43,747 bases of DNA, taken from Verrucomicrobiota bacterium. GTDB lineage: Bacteria > Verrucomicrobiota > Verrucomicrobiia > Limisphaerales > UBA1096. The stretch covers positions 1 to 43,747 of the forward strand of contig JASLKL010000003.1 of assembly GCA_030747605.1 (NCBI GenBank), in the 5' to 3' direction. The notes under the pieces were generated by a model. The model had not been told where the DNA came from and made no database searches. It worked only from the letters and a program-made list of their open reading frames with translations. Of this stretch, positions 36,231-43,747 are shown in pieces (position 1 is the first letter of the stretch; each line of letters starts with the position of its first letter). The position numbers and the translations under genes were made by a program.

Positions 36231-37392
36231 ACCACTCTGCTACCAAATCTGCGAATCTAAGACCTTCCCGGGTAAGCCGAAAACTTTCTTCTGATTTCAC
36301 AGCCCAATTGGAATCAACCGAACGTTGCATATCATCCACCCACTCAGTTCGAAGATCATAACCAGTAACATCCATAAAACAATCGAACTCCCAACCAGAA
36401 TTCATGCGCAAACCAAATGCAGCAGTCTCCCCAGCTAGAGCTAAAGGTGAAAGTTGTTCAACCGTCTCGTGAGCACGATGCCCAAGCTCAAGTTGTTGGC
36501 AATATCGCTCAGTATTAGCAATATTGCGAATTCGACGGCCATCTACAAACCCACTTGCACTCGGACCTAACGCTTGGCATTCGCCTCCTCGCCAGTAATT
36601 AACATTATGCCTACAAGCGTAGGAAGGTAATTTAGGAGTGTCAGTTCCTCCATGTTTTGCAAAGTTAGCTACCTCATATTGGACGTATCCAGCTGAAGCA
36701 GCGGTGGCAATAAGCTCATCATACATCTCACATGAGAGCTCTTCTTCTACGTCAAACTCTCCGGCCTGCAATTGCTCAAAAAGCGGAGTATCCTCCTCAT
36801 AAATAACCTCGTAACAGGATAAGTGTTCACTACCAAGAGCAATAGCCTCTTCCATTGTAGCTTTCCAGATTTCCATTGTTTGACCAGGGATAGCAAACAT
36901 CAGATCAAGATTGATATTATCAAATCCTGCATCTCTTAATCGTTTGAATGATTTCATCACCATCTCCCGCGTATGAATCCTCCCTAGACGCAACAAAAGA
37001 TCTTCATCAAGCGACTGAACACCCATTGAGATACGATTGACGCCAAACTGCCGAAAGAGATTGGCTTTCTCTGTAGAAACAGTGGCCGGATTACACTCCA
37101 CGGTCCACTCCTCTGCCCCAAGCAAATCGAGCCGCTCCATCGCATTCATAATGCGCCGCCAATTATCAAGGCTCAGCAGCGAAGGAGTGCCACCACCAAA
37201 GAAAACTGTCTTTGGACTAAAAGAAGTAGCAACCAGTTCCATCTCCCGAATAAGTGCATCGACATATCTGGATATTTGTTCGCCATTAGAAGCTTCAGAG
37301 TAAAAAGCACAGTACTCGCACTTGGTAGCACAAAACGGCACATGCACGTATAGACTTGAATCAGAAGAAGATACTTTGCTAAAGGAATTCAC
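36211..37392 (-). CDS. hemW: Radical SAM heme chaperone HemW
   Basis: 393 residues, GTG start. It binds heme and an S-adenosylmethionine [4Fe-4S] cluster and is thought to insert heme into respiratory proteins. The cluster motif C-x3-C-x2-C is 'CATKCEYC' (Cys21, Cys25, Cys28), followed by 'VFFGGGTPSLL', 'VECNPAT' and 'GVNRISMGVQSLDEDLLLRL'. 'CRHNVNYWRGGECQALGPSA' contains His-Asn-x-x-Tyr-Trp, which marks HemW and not the coproporphyrinogen dehydrogenase HemN. The C-terminal HemN-like domain is present. The gene ends inside the last codons of the convergent UnbV gene. Confidence 0.94.
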   Translation of the reverse strand: MNSFSKVSSSDSSLYVHVPFCATKCEYCAFYSEASNGEQISRYVDALIREMELVATSFSPKTVFFGGGTPSLLSLDNWRRIMNAMERLDLLGAEEWTVECNPATVSTEKANLFRQFGVNRISMGVQSLDEDLLLRLGRIHTREMVMKSFKRLRDAGFDNINLDLMFAIPGQTMEIWKATMEEAIALGSEHLSCYEVIYEEDTPLFEQLQAGEFDVEEELSCEMYDELIATAASAGYVQYEVANFAKHGGTDTPKLPSYACRHNVNYWRGGECQALGPSASGFVDGRRIRNIANTERYCQQLELGHRAHETVEQLSPLALAGETAAFGLRMNSGWEFDCFMDVTGYDLRTEWVDDMQRSVDSNWAVKSEESFRLTREGLRFADLVAEWFIRPDL

Positions 37393-37418
37393 GGGAATAA
37401 TGCACCCATGCGAAAAAG

Positions 37419-37913
37419 CTAATCCTTTAACGAGCCCAATTTACACATTAGCCCACCCGTGCCAATAATAGGGACCCCGATGTATGGCAAAGCGGGGACT
37501 TCTTCTGCAGTAGGAAGAAACGTCAAAACCGTTCTCAACTCGGGCCAATACATAATACAAGCTAATCCAAGCAATATTGTGAAAACACCTATTACCAACA
37601 ATACTTTTCTGCCATTGGCTGAAGACATTCCATAAACCAAACCCGCAACATAAACAAAAACGGCAAGCCCTACTGCAACTCCTAAGGCACCTCCAAACCC
37701 CATCTGAAGAAAGGACTCGGCCACAAATCCCTCGCCTACATCAAAAATCATTGATCCGACAAAGACACCACCCGCCAAAAGAATTATGAGAAAGCCCCAA
37801 AGCATTGATAAAACGGCAAAGCCGGCTGAGGAAAGTACTCGGACTGGTCTACTTGGCCAAGAGATTTTTAGCTTAATTTTTTCACAAAAATGGCTTTCTC
37901 TCTCTGAATGCAT
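37419..37913 (-). CDS. Hypothetical four-helix membrane protein
   Basis: 164 residues. After a basic N-terminus, membrane helices are predicted near 30-52, 70-92, 102-120 and 143-160 ('LWGFLIILLAGGVFVGSMIF', 'GGALGVAVGLAVFVYVAGLV', 'VLLVIGVFTILLGLACIMYW'). No family is recognised. The ATG at 37913 shares the palindrome ATGCAT with the divergent ThuA gene start at 37908, so at least one start may be drawn too long. The next in-frame Met is residue 37, directly before the first helix. It lies 26 bases upstream of hemW on the same strand and could be cotranscribed with it. Confidence 0.6.
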   Translation of the reverse strand: MHSERESHFCEKIKLKISWPSRPVRVLSSAGFAVLSMLWGFLIILLAGGVFVGSMIFDVGEGFVAESFLQMGFGGALGVAVGLAVFVYVAGLVYGMSSANGRKVLLVIGVFTILLGLACIMYWPELRTVLTFLPTAEEVPALPYIGVPIIGTGGLMCKLGSLKD

Positions 37914-38801
37914 AACGCAGCAAGAAACGCGCTGTTGGCGGTCGCTCTCATAGTAAACAGTCTAGGAAGCGGTTATGCCGCCAATAAAAAAATCCTCCTA
38001 ATCGCAGGAAAGCCAAGCCACGGCCCAGGAGACCATGAATTTAGAGCTGGCACCTTGCTCCTTCAAAAATGCCTTAATAAGGCACAAAACATACAAGCAG
38101 AAGTACACGATTTCGGTTGGCCTAAAGATGACTCTGCATTTGATGGGATTGATGCAGTTTTAATTTATGCTGATGGCGGAGGCGGTCATCCAGCCATCCA
38201 AAAAAACCGAGCGAAACTAATTGATGGCTTAGCCCATAAGGGTATTGGCATTGGCTGTGCTCACTACGGAGTCGAGGTGCCTAAAGGAGATCCAGGTAAG
38301 CACATGCAAAACTGGATCGGAGGCTATTATGAACACGCCTTTTCTGTAAACCCTATGTGGGCACCGGATTTTAAGACTTTTCCTAAGCATCCAATTACTC
38401 GCGGAGTAAAACCATTTAAGGTAGTTGACGAATGGTACTTTAACATGCGATTCCGCAATGACAACGTGGGGAAAATCACTCCGCTACTAGTCGCAACTCC
38501 AAACGATAAGGTTCGAAATGGCCCCTATGTCTGGCCAAAAGGTCCCTACAAACATATACAAACCAACAAGGGGCGAGCAGAAACTATGATGTGGTCCTAC
38601 GTTCGCGAGAATGGTGGCCGAGGATTCGGATTCACTGGAGGCCATAAGCACACGAACTGGGGAAACAAAAATTTTCGCAAGGCCGTACTAAACGGACTTC
38701 TATGGATCGCCAAGGCCAAGGTGCCAGCAAACGGCGTTAAATCCACCGTCACCACCGAAGAATTAAAGCAAAATCTGGATCCGAAAGGCCAACGCAAATA
38801 G
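37908..38801 (+). CDS. Secreted ThuA-domain protein (first copy)
   Basis: 297 residues. The signal peptide ('MHNAARNALLAVALIVNSLG' ... 'YAA') is followed by the GATase1-like ThuA fold: 'KKILLIAGKPSHGPGDHEFR', 'YADGGGGHPAI', 'GIGIGCAHYGVEV' and 'FGFTGGHKHTNWGNKNFRKA'. ThuA proteins were named from trehalose/disaccharide utilisation, and PVC genomes carry many secreted versions near dehydrogenases and cytochromes; their chemistry is not settled. It starts the 37908-43747 cluster with 37 bases to the next gene. It shares its start palindrome with the divergent membrane gene. Confidence 0.88.
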   Translation: MHNAARNALLAVALIVNSLGSGYAANKKILLIAGKPSHGPGDHEFRAGTLLLQKCLNKAQNIQAEVHDFGWPKDDSAFDGIDAVLIYADGGGGHPAIQKNRAKLIDGLAHKGIGIGCAHYGVEVPKGDPGKHMQNWIGGYYEHAFSVNPMWAPDFKTFPKHPITRGVKPFKVVDEWYFNMRFRNDNVGKITPLLVATPNDKVRNGPYVWPKGPYKHIQTNKGRAETMMWSYVRENGGRGFGFTGGHKHTNWGNKNFRKAVLNGLLWIAKAKVPANGVKSTVTTEELKQNLDPKGQRK

Positions 38802-38838
38802 CGGCGATTTAACTAAACATAATTCATACAAATACACT

Positions 38839-39984
38839 ATGAACCAAAGGGAATTTCCCCCGTTTAGTTTGTCGCGACTTTTGAGAAATACCTTTCACCC
38901 AAAACAAGGTGAACGGGTATGCATCTTAATTGATCTCCCTGATGTTTCTTTAGCCAAAGATTGGGCATTTCTAGAGAACCAACAACTCTCCATCCAAAGA
39001 CATGCATATGAATCTTTTTATAAGACACTTCATGACAATGTCATGACTGAATTGCAACTTACTGGTGGTGATTTTTTTGCTTACAAAGAAACAGGCGGCA
39101 GTAATCTTGACCTTCCAGATTTAGCGACATCTCCAGATGGCTCGGAATTAAGCCTCAAACACGATGTATATCCTAATTATAATATAATTCTATGTATCTC
39201 GACATACTCCGCCACAGCTCCCCTGACTGCGTTCGCAAAACAATTTGGCTTTCGAGGGGCCACATTGCATGGAGTAAACGACATCATTCTTAATAGCGGC
39301 TTAGCGGTAGATTACAACGAGGTCAGCAAGGATGCTGAAAAATTACGTTTAGCCCTTACACGGGCAGATCATTTCGAAATCGATTTCCAGTTCGAAGATA
39401 AAATTCACTCACTCAAACTCGAATGCGGTCAACAAGAAGCTCAAAAAAGCCACGGGATTTGTCTAGCAGACGAACCAGATGTAGCCAACCTGCCAGCAGG
39501 AGAAGTCTACTTTGTTCCTACTGGCGGGAAAGGGGAGTTTATTATGCAATATGAGAATGGCACCCTTGGCCTTCAAACTGTCGAGAAAGGAAAAATAATT
39601 CGTTCTTCACTTATACGCGGAGATCAATCAACCATTGATGATCATAACAAAAAACTTAAAAGTGATCCCGTAACCGGCGAACTTGGGGAGCTCGGTTTTG
39701 GCACTCAGAACTTGCCGGTCTCAGGCCGGGACATACAAGATGAAAAAATTCTAGGCACAATGCATGTAGCCACTGGCCGAAGTGACCATCTCGGAGGCTC
39801 ACTTACACCTGATAAATTTGCTAAACCTATAAACGCGACCCATGATGACATTCTATTTTCACCCAGCAAAACTCCTGACATAAAAATTCGCGAGGTTAGA
39901 ATGCAGCGTAATAACGATACAATTGTTGTGCTTGAAAATTATCAGCCTGCCGCGCACCTTCGTGAGGCACTAAACCACTCTTAA
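38839..39984 (+). CDS. M29-like (aminopeptidase T / NicX-type) metallo-enzyme-like protein
   Basis: 381 residues, no signal peptide. The second half resembles thermophilic metalloprotease/M29 proteins. 'NLPAGEVYFVPTGGKGEF' places a Glu at 222, 'TGELGELGFGTQNLP' puts Glu281/Glu284 at the second site, and 'KILGTMHVATGRSDHLGG' supplies His309. 'ATHDDILFS' supplies His335 and Asp337 in the His-x-Asp pair of the family. All five metal positions therefore seem occupied. The first half ('FPPFSLSRLLRNTFHPKQGE') is more divergent. Related folds act as aminopeptidases or as ring-cleaving dioxygenases (NicX type); the reaction here cannot be told. Being cytoplasmic between two secreted ThuA proteins is odd. 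Confidence 0.6.
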   Translation: MNQREFPPFSLSRLLRNTFHPKQGERVCILIDLPDVSLAKDWAFLENQQLSIQRHAYESFYKTLHDNVMTELQLTGGDFFAYKETGGSNLDLPDLATSPDGSELSLKHDVYPNYNIILCISTYSATAPLTAFAKQFGFRGATLHGVNDIILNSGLAVDYNEVSKDAEKLRLALTRADHFEIDFQFEDKIHSLKLECGQQEAQKSHGICLADEPDVANLPAGEVYFVPTGGKGEFIMQYENGTLGLQTVEKGKIIRSSLIRGDQSTIDDHNKKLKSDPVTGELGELGFGTQNLPVSGRDIQDEKILGTMHVATGRSDHLGGSLTPDKFAKPINATHDDILFSPSKTPDIKIREVRMQRNNDTIVVLENYQPAAHLREALNHS

Positions 39985-39997
39985 AACAATTCAAAGC

Positions 39998-40837
39998 ATG
40001 CGAAGTCTTATATTCATTCTAACATTCTTAAATGTTATGGCTTGGAATCTCCAAGCTTATGACAAGCCATTACGCGCATTACTAGTCACAGGGGGCTGCT
40101 GCCACGACTATGCCAAACAAAAGGACATTCTTAAGCAAGGCCTTGAACGTCGACTGAATATTACCATTGATCATGCTCATTCGGACGACAAAAGCACCAA
40201 ACCTCCCCTTCCAATCTTTGGAAAACCCAATTATTCAAAAGGATACGATGTCATTATTCATGATGAATGTGCCGCTGACATGAAAAATCCAGAAATCATT
40301 GCCGGGGTTCTGACACCACATAATAAAGGTGTGCCAGGAGTGAACTTGCATTGCGCAATGCACTCTTATCGCTTCGGAGATTATCGCAAGCCGATAAAAC
40401 CGGGCGCTGAAAATGCAAAATGGTTTGAATATATTGGGCTGCAATCAACTGGCCATGGACCACAACAACCGATAGAAATCAAATTTGAAAACAACGTACC
40501 ATTTATAACTAAAGGCATTCAAAATTGGACTACCAAGCGAGAGGAACTTTACAACAACATAAAAATACTCCCATCAGCTAAGATCGTGGCTCGCGGTGTT
40601 CAAGGGAATCGTAAGGCAGTTGTTGCTTGGACCAACAATTTCAAAGGCACTCGAGTCTTTAGCACTTCGATCGGGCACAACAACGTTACCGTAGCTGATT
40701 CTCGCTATCTCAACCTAGTCGCTAGAGGCCTACTCTGGGCTGTCAAGCGGGAGGATATGAAAGTTGCCAATCCAAAAAACGAAACGTTTGATTTGAATAG
40801 CAAACCAAAAGCTAAATCAGCTAAAAAAAAAGTTTAA
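39998..40837 (+). CDS. Secreted ThuA-domain protein (second copy), probably the N-terminal part of a frameshifted fusion
   Basis: 279 residues. The signal peptide 'MRSLIFILTFLNVMAWNLQA' precedes a ThuA domain: 'LRALLVTGGCCHDYAKQKDI', 'YDVIIHDECAADM', 'GVPGVNLHCAMHSYRFGDYR' and 'VAWTNNFKGTRVFSTSIGHN'. The protein ends in a Lys/Ala/Ser linker 'SKPKAKSAKKKV' and stops six bases after a run of nine A. In the -1 frame the reading continues, without any usual start codon, into the discoidin/dehydrogenase/cytochrome protein. ThuA followed by such domains in one polypeptide is known in PVC bacteria, so this is likely one gene. As an independent gene it is still complete as a ThuA protein. Confidence 0.88.
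   Translation: MRSLIFILTFLNVMAWNLQAYDKPLRALLVTGGCCHDYAKQKDILKQGLERRLNITIDHAHSDDKSTKPPLPIFGKPNYSKGYDVIIHDECAADMKNPEIIAGVLTPHNKGVPGVNLHCAMHSYRFGDYRKPIKPGAENAKWFEYIGLQSTGHGPQQPIEIKFENNVPFITKGIQNWTTKREELYNNIKILPSAKIVARGVQGNRKAVVAWTNNFKGTRVFSTSIGHNNVTVADSRYLNLVARGLLWAVKREDMKVANPKNETFDLNSKPKAKSAKKKV
40823..40832 (+). other. A9-G slippery tract at the ThuA/dehydrogenase frame junction
   Basis: Nine A followed by G at the end of the ThuA frame. Zero-frame codons AAA AAA AAA are followed by GTT TAA; a slip back by one base gives AGT TTA AAC and an open frame to the window end. This fits known -1 ribosomal slippage or transcriptional slippage sites. A one-base error in a homopolymer would look the same. 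Confidence 0.5.
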
Positions 40838-43747
40838 ACTCTAAAGTTAGTGTTCCTAAAAATGCCGCTACTGGTAAAAAAGTAACAGCTAGTTCAGAGG
40901 AAAAGAACAAGGGCAACCTTTCAAAATACGCAACCGACGGAAATCCAGCCACCCGCTGGTGTGCAGCTAACGGAGCCGCCGGATCTTGGTTACAGGTGGA
41001 CCTTGGCCGCATACAAGATATTCAAAATGTTCGTATTATTTGGGAAAAAACTAACAGCGCTTATAAATACAAGATCGAAGGCTCTATTGATAAAAAACAA
41101 TGGAAACTTCTCGTCGACCAGTCGGAAAATAAAGAGGTCCGACAGATCACACCTCACAAGGTAAACGCAAAAAAAACGCGTTATTTTAAAATCACTTATT
41201 TGGGCTCTAAACCCGCATACTGGGGAAGCTTTTGGGAGTTTGAGGCTTATCCCGGAGAACTCCCGAATCTCCCTCGCAAGGTCGTAAAAGCCTCTCAAAA
41301 ATCTGCTAATGCCACACCAAAAACCAATGATCCTCGAATTTCTGCTCCAGAAGGCTTTAGTCTAACAGTTTTCGCAAAACCACCTCTGGTCAATTATCCA
41401 GTCTGCCTGACAGCTGCTTCGACTGGAGAATTATTTGTCGGGATCGACGAGCAAGGCTCTCTCGGGAAGCAAAAAGGAAGAGGGAGAGTAGTTCGTTGTC
41501 TGGATTCCGACGGTGACGGCAAAGCTGATCAGGTTAATACCTTTGCCAAGATGGACCATCCGCGTGGCTTAATATACGACAACGGCCAACTATGGGTACT
41601 CCATCCCCCTTATCTAACCCTTTACGAGGATACTGATCGTGATGGCATTGCAGATAAGGAGGATCGGTTAATTAGTGGAATCAGCACCGATTACGTTGGC
41701 AAACGTGGGGCAGACCACACCACTAACGGTATTCGAATGGGTATCGATGGCTGGATTTATATTGCAGTTGGAGATTTCGGATTTAACAAAGCAATCGGTA
41801 AAGACGGTCGTATACTCAGCCGAAGAGGTGGAGGCATTGTGCGAGTCCGCCCCGACGGTACCGAGATGGAAATCTACAACTGGGGTCAGCGTAACATTCT
41901 CGATGCCTGTATCGATCCGTACTTAAACATTTTCACTCGCGACAATACCAACGATGGAGGAGGCTGGGACATAAGGTTTTCGCATATCATTCAAACCGCC
42001 GAATACGGATACCCATCTTGGTACAAGAATTTCTCAGATGAAATCATGCCAACACTTGCTGACTATGGAGGCGGATCGGGATGTGGCGGCATGTTCTATC
42101 ACGACACCCGGTGGCCGAAACCATTCAGTCATGCTGTTTACACCTGTGACTGGGGACGGAGTGCAGTATTTCTGCATAATCCCACACCAAATGGAGCTAC
42201 CTTTGATTCTCACCAAGAAACATTTCTCGCTATTAATAGGCCAACCGACATCGATGTTGACGGTAGCGGGAGAATGTACGTGTCGAGTTGGCAAGGAGGA
42301 GGATTCAGCTACAGTCATCCAAATGTAGGTTACGTTGCTCAAATTATACCTAAAAATTACAAACCAGAACCTTTCCCAGATGTGAGCCAACTCAATGACA
42401 CTATCCTTTACCAAATGCTTACGGGCCCTAGTCAGGTTCAAAATCTGCATGCACAACGCGAGATACTCCGCAGGGGGCGAAATTCAAATCGCACCGTATC
42501 ACTAGTAAATATTGCCTCGAATAAAAACAAACCACTTGCGGGTCGAGTCGCAGCTATATTCACACTTAAACAGCTCGATAGAGGACAAGCTAGGACCAAC
42601 TTACTGAAGCTTAGCGAACAAGCCGAAATCACAGAATTTGCTTTGCGAGCTCTTACAGATCGTCAAAGCGAACTGGATAATCTCGACTCAGCGCCCTTTG
42701 TCCGTGCCTTAGAAAGCAAAAATCAGCGTGTTCTCGCACAAGCATTGATCAGCCTAGGGCGCCTCGGTGACGTCTCAGCTGCTCAATCAATTCTCCCTTA
42801 TGCCACTGCCCCTCAATTGGCCAAGAAACACCTACAAAATCAACCTAACCCGACTGCTGTTATCCCTCACTTGGCTACGCGTGCGCTCGTAGCACTAAAA
42901 CCAATAGACACATTGTTGACAGCGTTGGATACCGAATACAAATCTACTGCATTGAGCGTGTTGAAATATATTCACGACAGTAGCGTTGTAGACACGCTAG
43001 TCAGTCGTGTAAAAGCTCAGCCAGACTTAAAAACATTTACCACACTGATACGACTCTACCACCGTGAAGGAAAGTATAATGAAGGCTGGTGGGGCACTCG
43101 ACCAGATACCAGTGGGCCTTACTTCGATCGCATCAAGTGGATAGGTAGTGACAAAATAGAATCTGGAATAAAGAGCGCTCTTAACCGAGCGCCAAAAGAA
43201 ATGGTCAACTTGGTCAAACAATCTCTGGCTAAGCATAAAGTAAACATCAGCGGGCTACCTAAGGGCCAGTCTTTGATCGAAGAAGATATTAATAATAACC
43301 CTATTCGTATCCCTCGACCTACCGGGGACCCTAAAAACTGGATTGCTTCCATTGGTGAAAAAGAGACTATCGAACGCAGCTCCAAAGCAAAAGGTAATGC
43401 AAAGGCAGGCAAAAAACTATTCACTAGCCAAGGGTGCATCGCTTGCCATACCACCCTTAATGGCCAAACCCCTAAAGGCCCTCACTTAGTCGACATTAGC
43501 AAAAGATACAAAACTTCTGAACTAATTGAATCCATACTCAACCCAAACGCCGTAGTAGCCCAAGGCTTCGACACATACTTATTCACCTTAAGTGATAAGT
43601 CGGCACACCTAGGTTTTGTTACATTAGAGAGTGCGGACACCATTAGTATTAGAAATACAGCCGGCGTGCTTTCTCAGCTCTCTTCCAAACAAATTAGAAA
43701 ACGCGAAAAAATTCCGGGTTCATCAATGCCTCCTGGCCTCGTTGCCG
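40825..43747 (+). CDS. Discoidin / membrane-bound dehydrogenase-type propeller / HEAT / cytochrome c protein (no start codon in frame, 3' end outside window)
   Basis: The frame is open from a TAA at 40822 to the right edge, about 970 codons. No ATG, GTG or TTG occurs before a GTG at 40996, which already lies inside the first domain. Domains in order: discoidin (about 40850-41260; 'ATDGNPATRWCAANGAAGSW', 'LGRIQDIQNVRIIWE'); a PVC-type dehydrogenase propeller (about 41330-42370; 'APEGFSLTVFAKPP', 'WDIRFSHIIQTAEYGYPSWY'); HEAT-like helices (about 42400-43050); 'YHREGKYNEGWWGTRPDT'; and a cytochrome c domain with C-x-x-C-H at 43435-43449 (Cys-Ile-Ala-Cys-His). It is probably periplasmic and oxidises a sugar or glycoside-type substrate; export would depend on the ThuA signal peptide if fused. 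Confidence 0.85.

Noticed and set aside
40996-43747. The dehydrogenase/cytochrome protein as an independent gene starting at GTG 40996
   Set aside because: That start cuts the discoidin domain in half and leaves a c-type cytochrome protein without an export signal; joining to ThuA through the A9 tract explains both.
1-43747. CRISPR arrays, insertion sequences, prophage, tRNA or rRNA genes
   Set aside because: No regularly spaced direct repeats, transposase or phage proteins, tRNA cloverleaf or rRNA-like sequence was seen on reading both strands; short degenerate elements could still have been missed.

Overview
The window looks like a chromosomal piece of a Verrucomicrobiota bacterium, probably an aquatic lineage near Pedosphaerales/Limisphaerales. 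The taxonomic call is inference. It rests on families typical of PVC bacteria: tandem H-X9-DG pseudopilins, a DUF1501 + DUF1549/DUF1553 pair, ThuA proteins, a discoidin/dehydrogenase/HEAT/cytochrome c protein, a FG-GAP/UnbV protein and a MoxR-DUF58-BatA-like operon. Base composition is even, coding density is high, and many genes start with TTG or GTG or lack a clear Shine-Dalgarno. I see no rRNA, tRNA, CRISPR, insertion sequence or phage genes. No stretch over about 235 bases lacks a gene, and the longest one (8460-8691) holds a regulatory leader.

Layout. 1-3074: a secreted LamG-like protein cut by the window edge, an SRPBCC protein, and a two-gene unit (ABM monooxygenase, TIGR01777 epimerase). 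3183-6842: trpD, a small membrane peptide, a DUF2752 protein and a UvrD/Rep helicase. 6870-8651: leuA on the minus strand, with its own promoter, a leucine-rich leader peptide and an attenuator-type terminator. 8692-10901: a secreted ankyrin/CBM9-like protein and a secreted coiled-coil protein. 10981-17127: a four-gene operon (MoxR ATPase, DUF58, two large vWA membrane proteins). 17162-20130: two tandem pseudopilins and a PQQ-type propeller. 20279-22043: proB-mazG. 22093-24441: a serine hydrolase (YbbE-like) fused to NamZ/DUF1343. 24547-28110: sdhCAB of the cytochrome b558, Bacteroidetes-like type. 28132-32028: a DUF1501 / DUF1549-DUF1553 pair. 32106-33752: glycyl-tRNA synthetase. 33861-37392: a FG-GAP/UnbV protein convergent with hemW. 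37419-43747: a small membrane protein divergent from a cluster of ThuA, M29-like metallopeptidase, ThuA and a large discoidin/dehydrogenase/cytochrome c protein.

How they work together. Housekeeping functions are amino-acid synthesis (trpD, leuA, proB), NTP clean-up (mazG), respiration (sdhCAB), heme insertion (hemW), translation (glyRS) and peptidoglycan recovery (NamZ fusion). Around them sit secreted or envelope proteins of the kind PVC bacteria use to bind and oxidise polysaccharide or glycoside material.

Two observations stand out. (1) leuA carries a complete transcription-attenuation leader: a -35/-10 pair, a 24-residue peptide with nine leucines, mutually exclusive antiterminator and terminator pairings, and a T tract. 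The geometry suggests the leader peptide is translated from a leaderless transcript. (2) The second ThuA gene stops just after a run of nine A. The -1 frame then runs open, with no ATG, GTG or TTG for 55 codons, straight into a discoidin domain and the large cytochrome protein. This points to a ThuA-dehydrogenase fusion read through a slippery site, or to a homopolymer indel.
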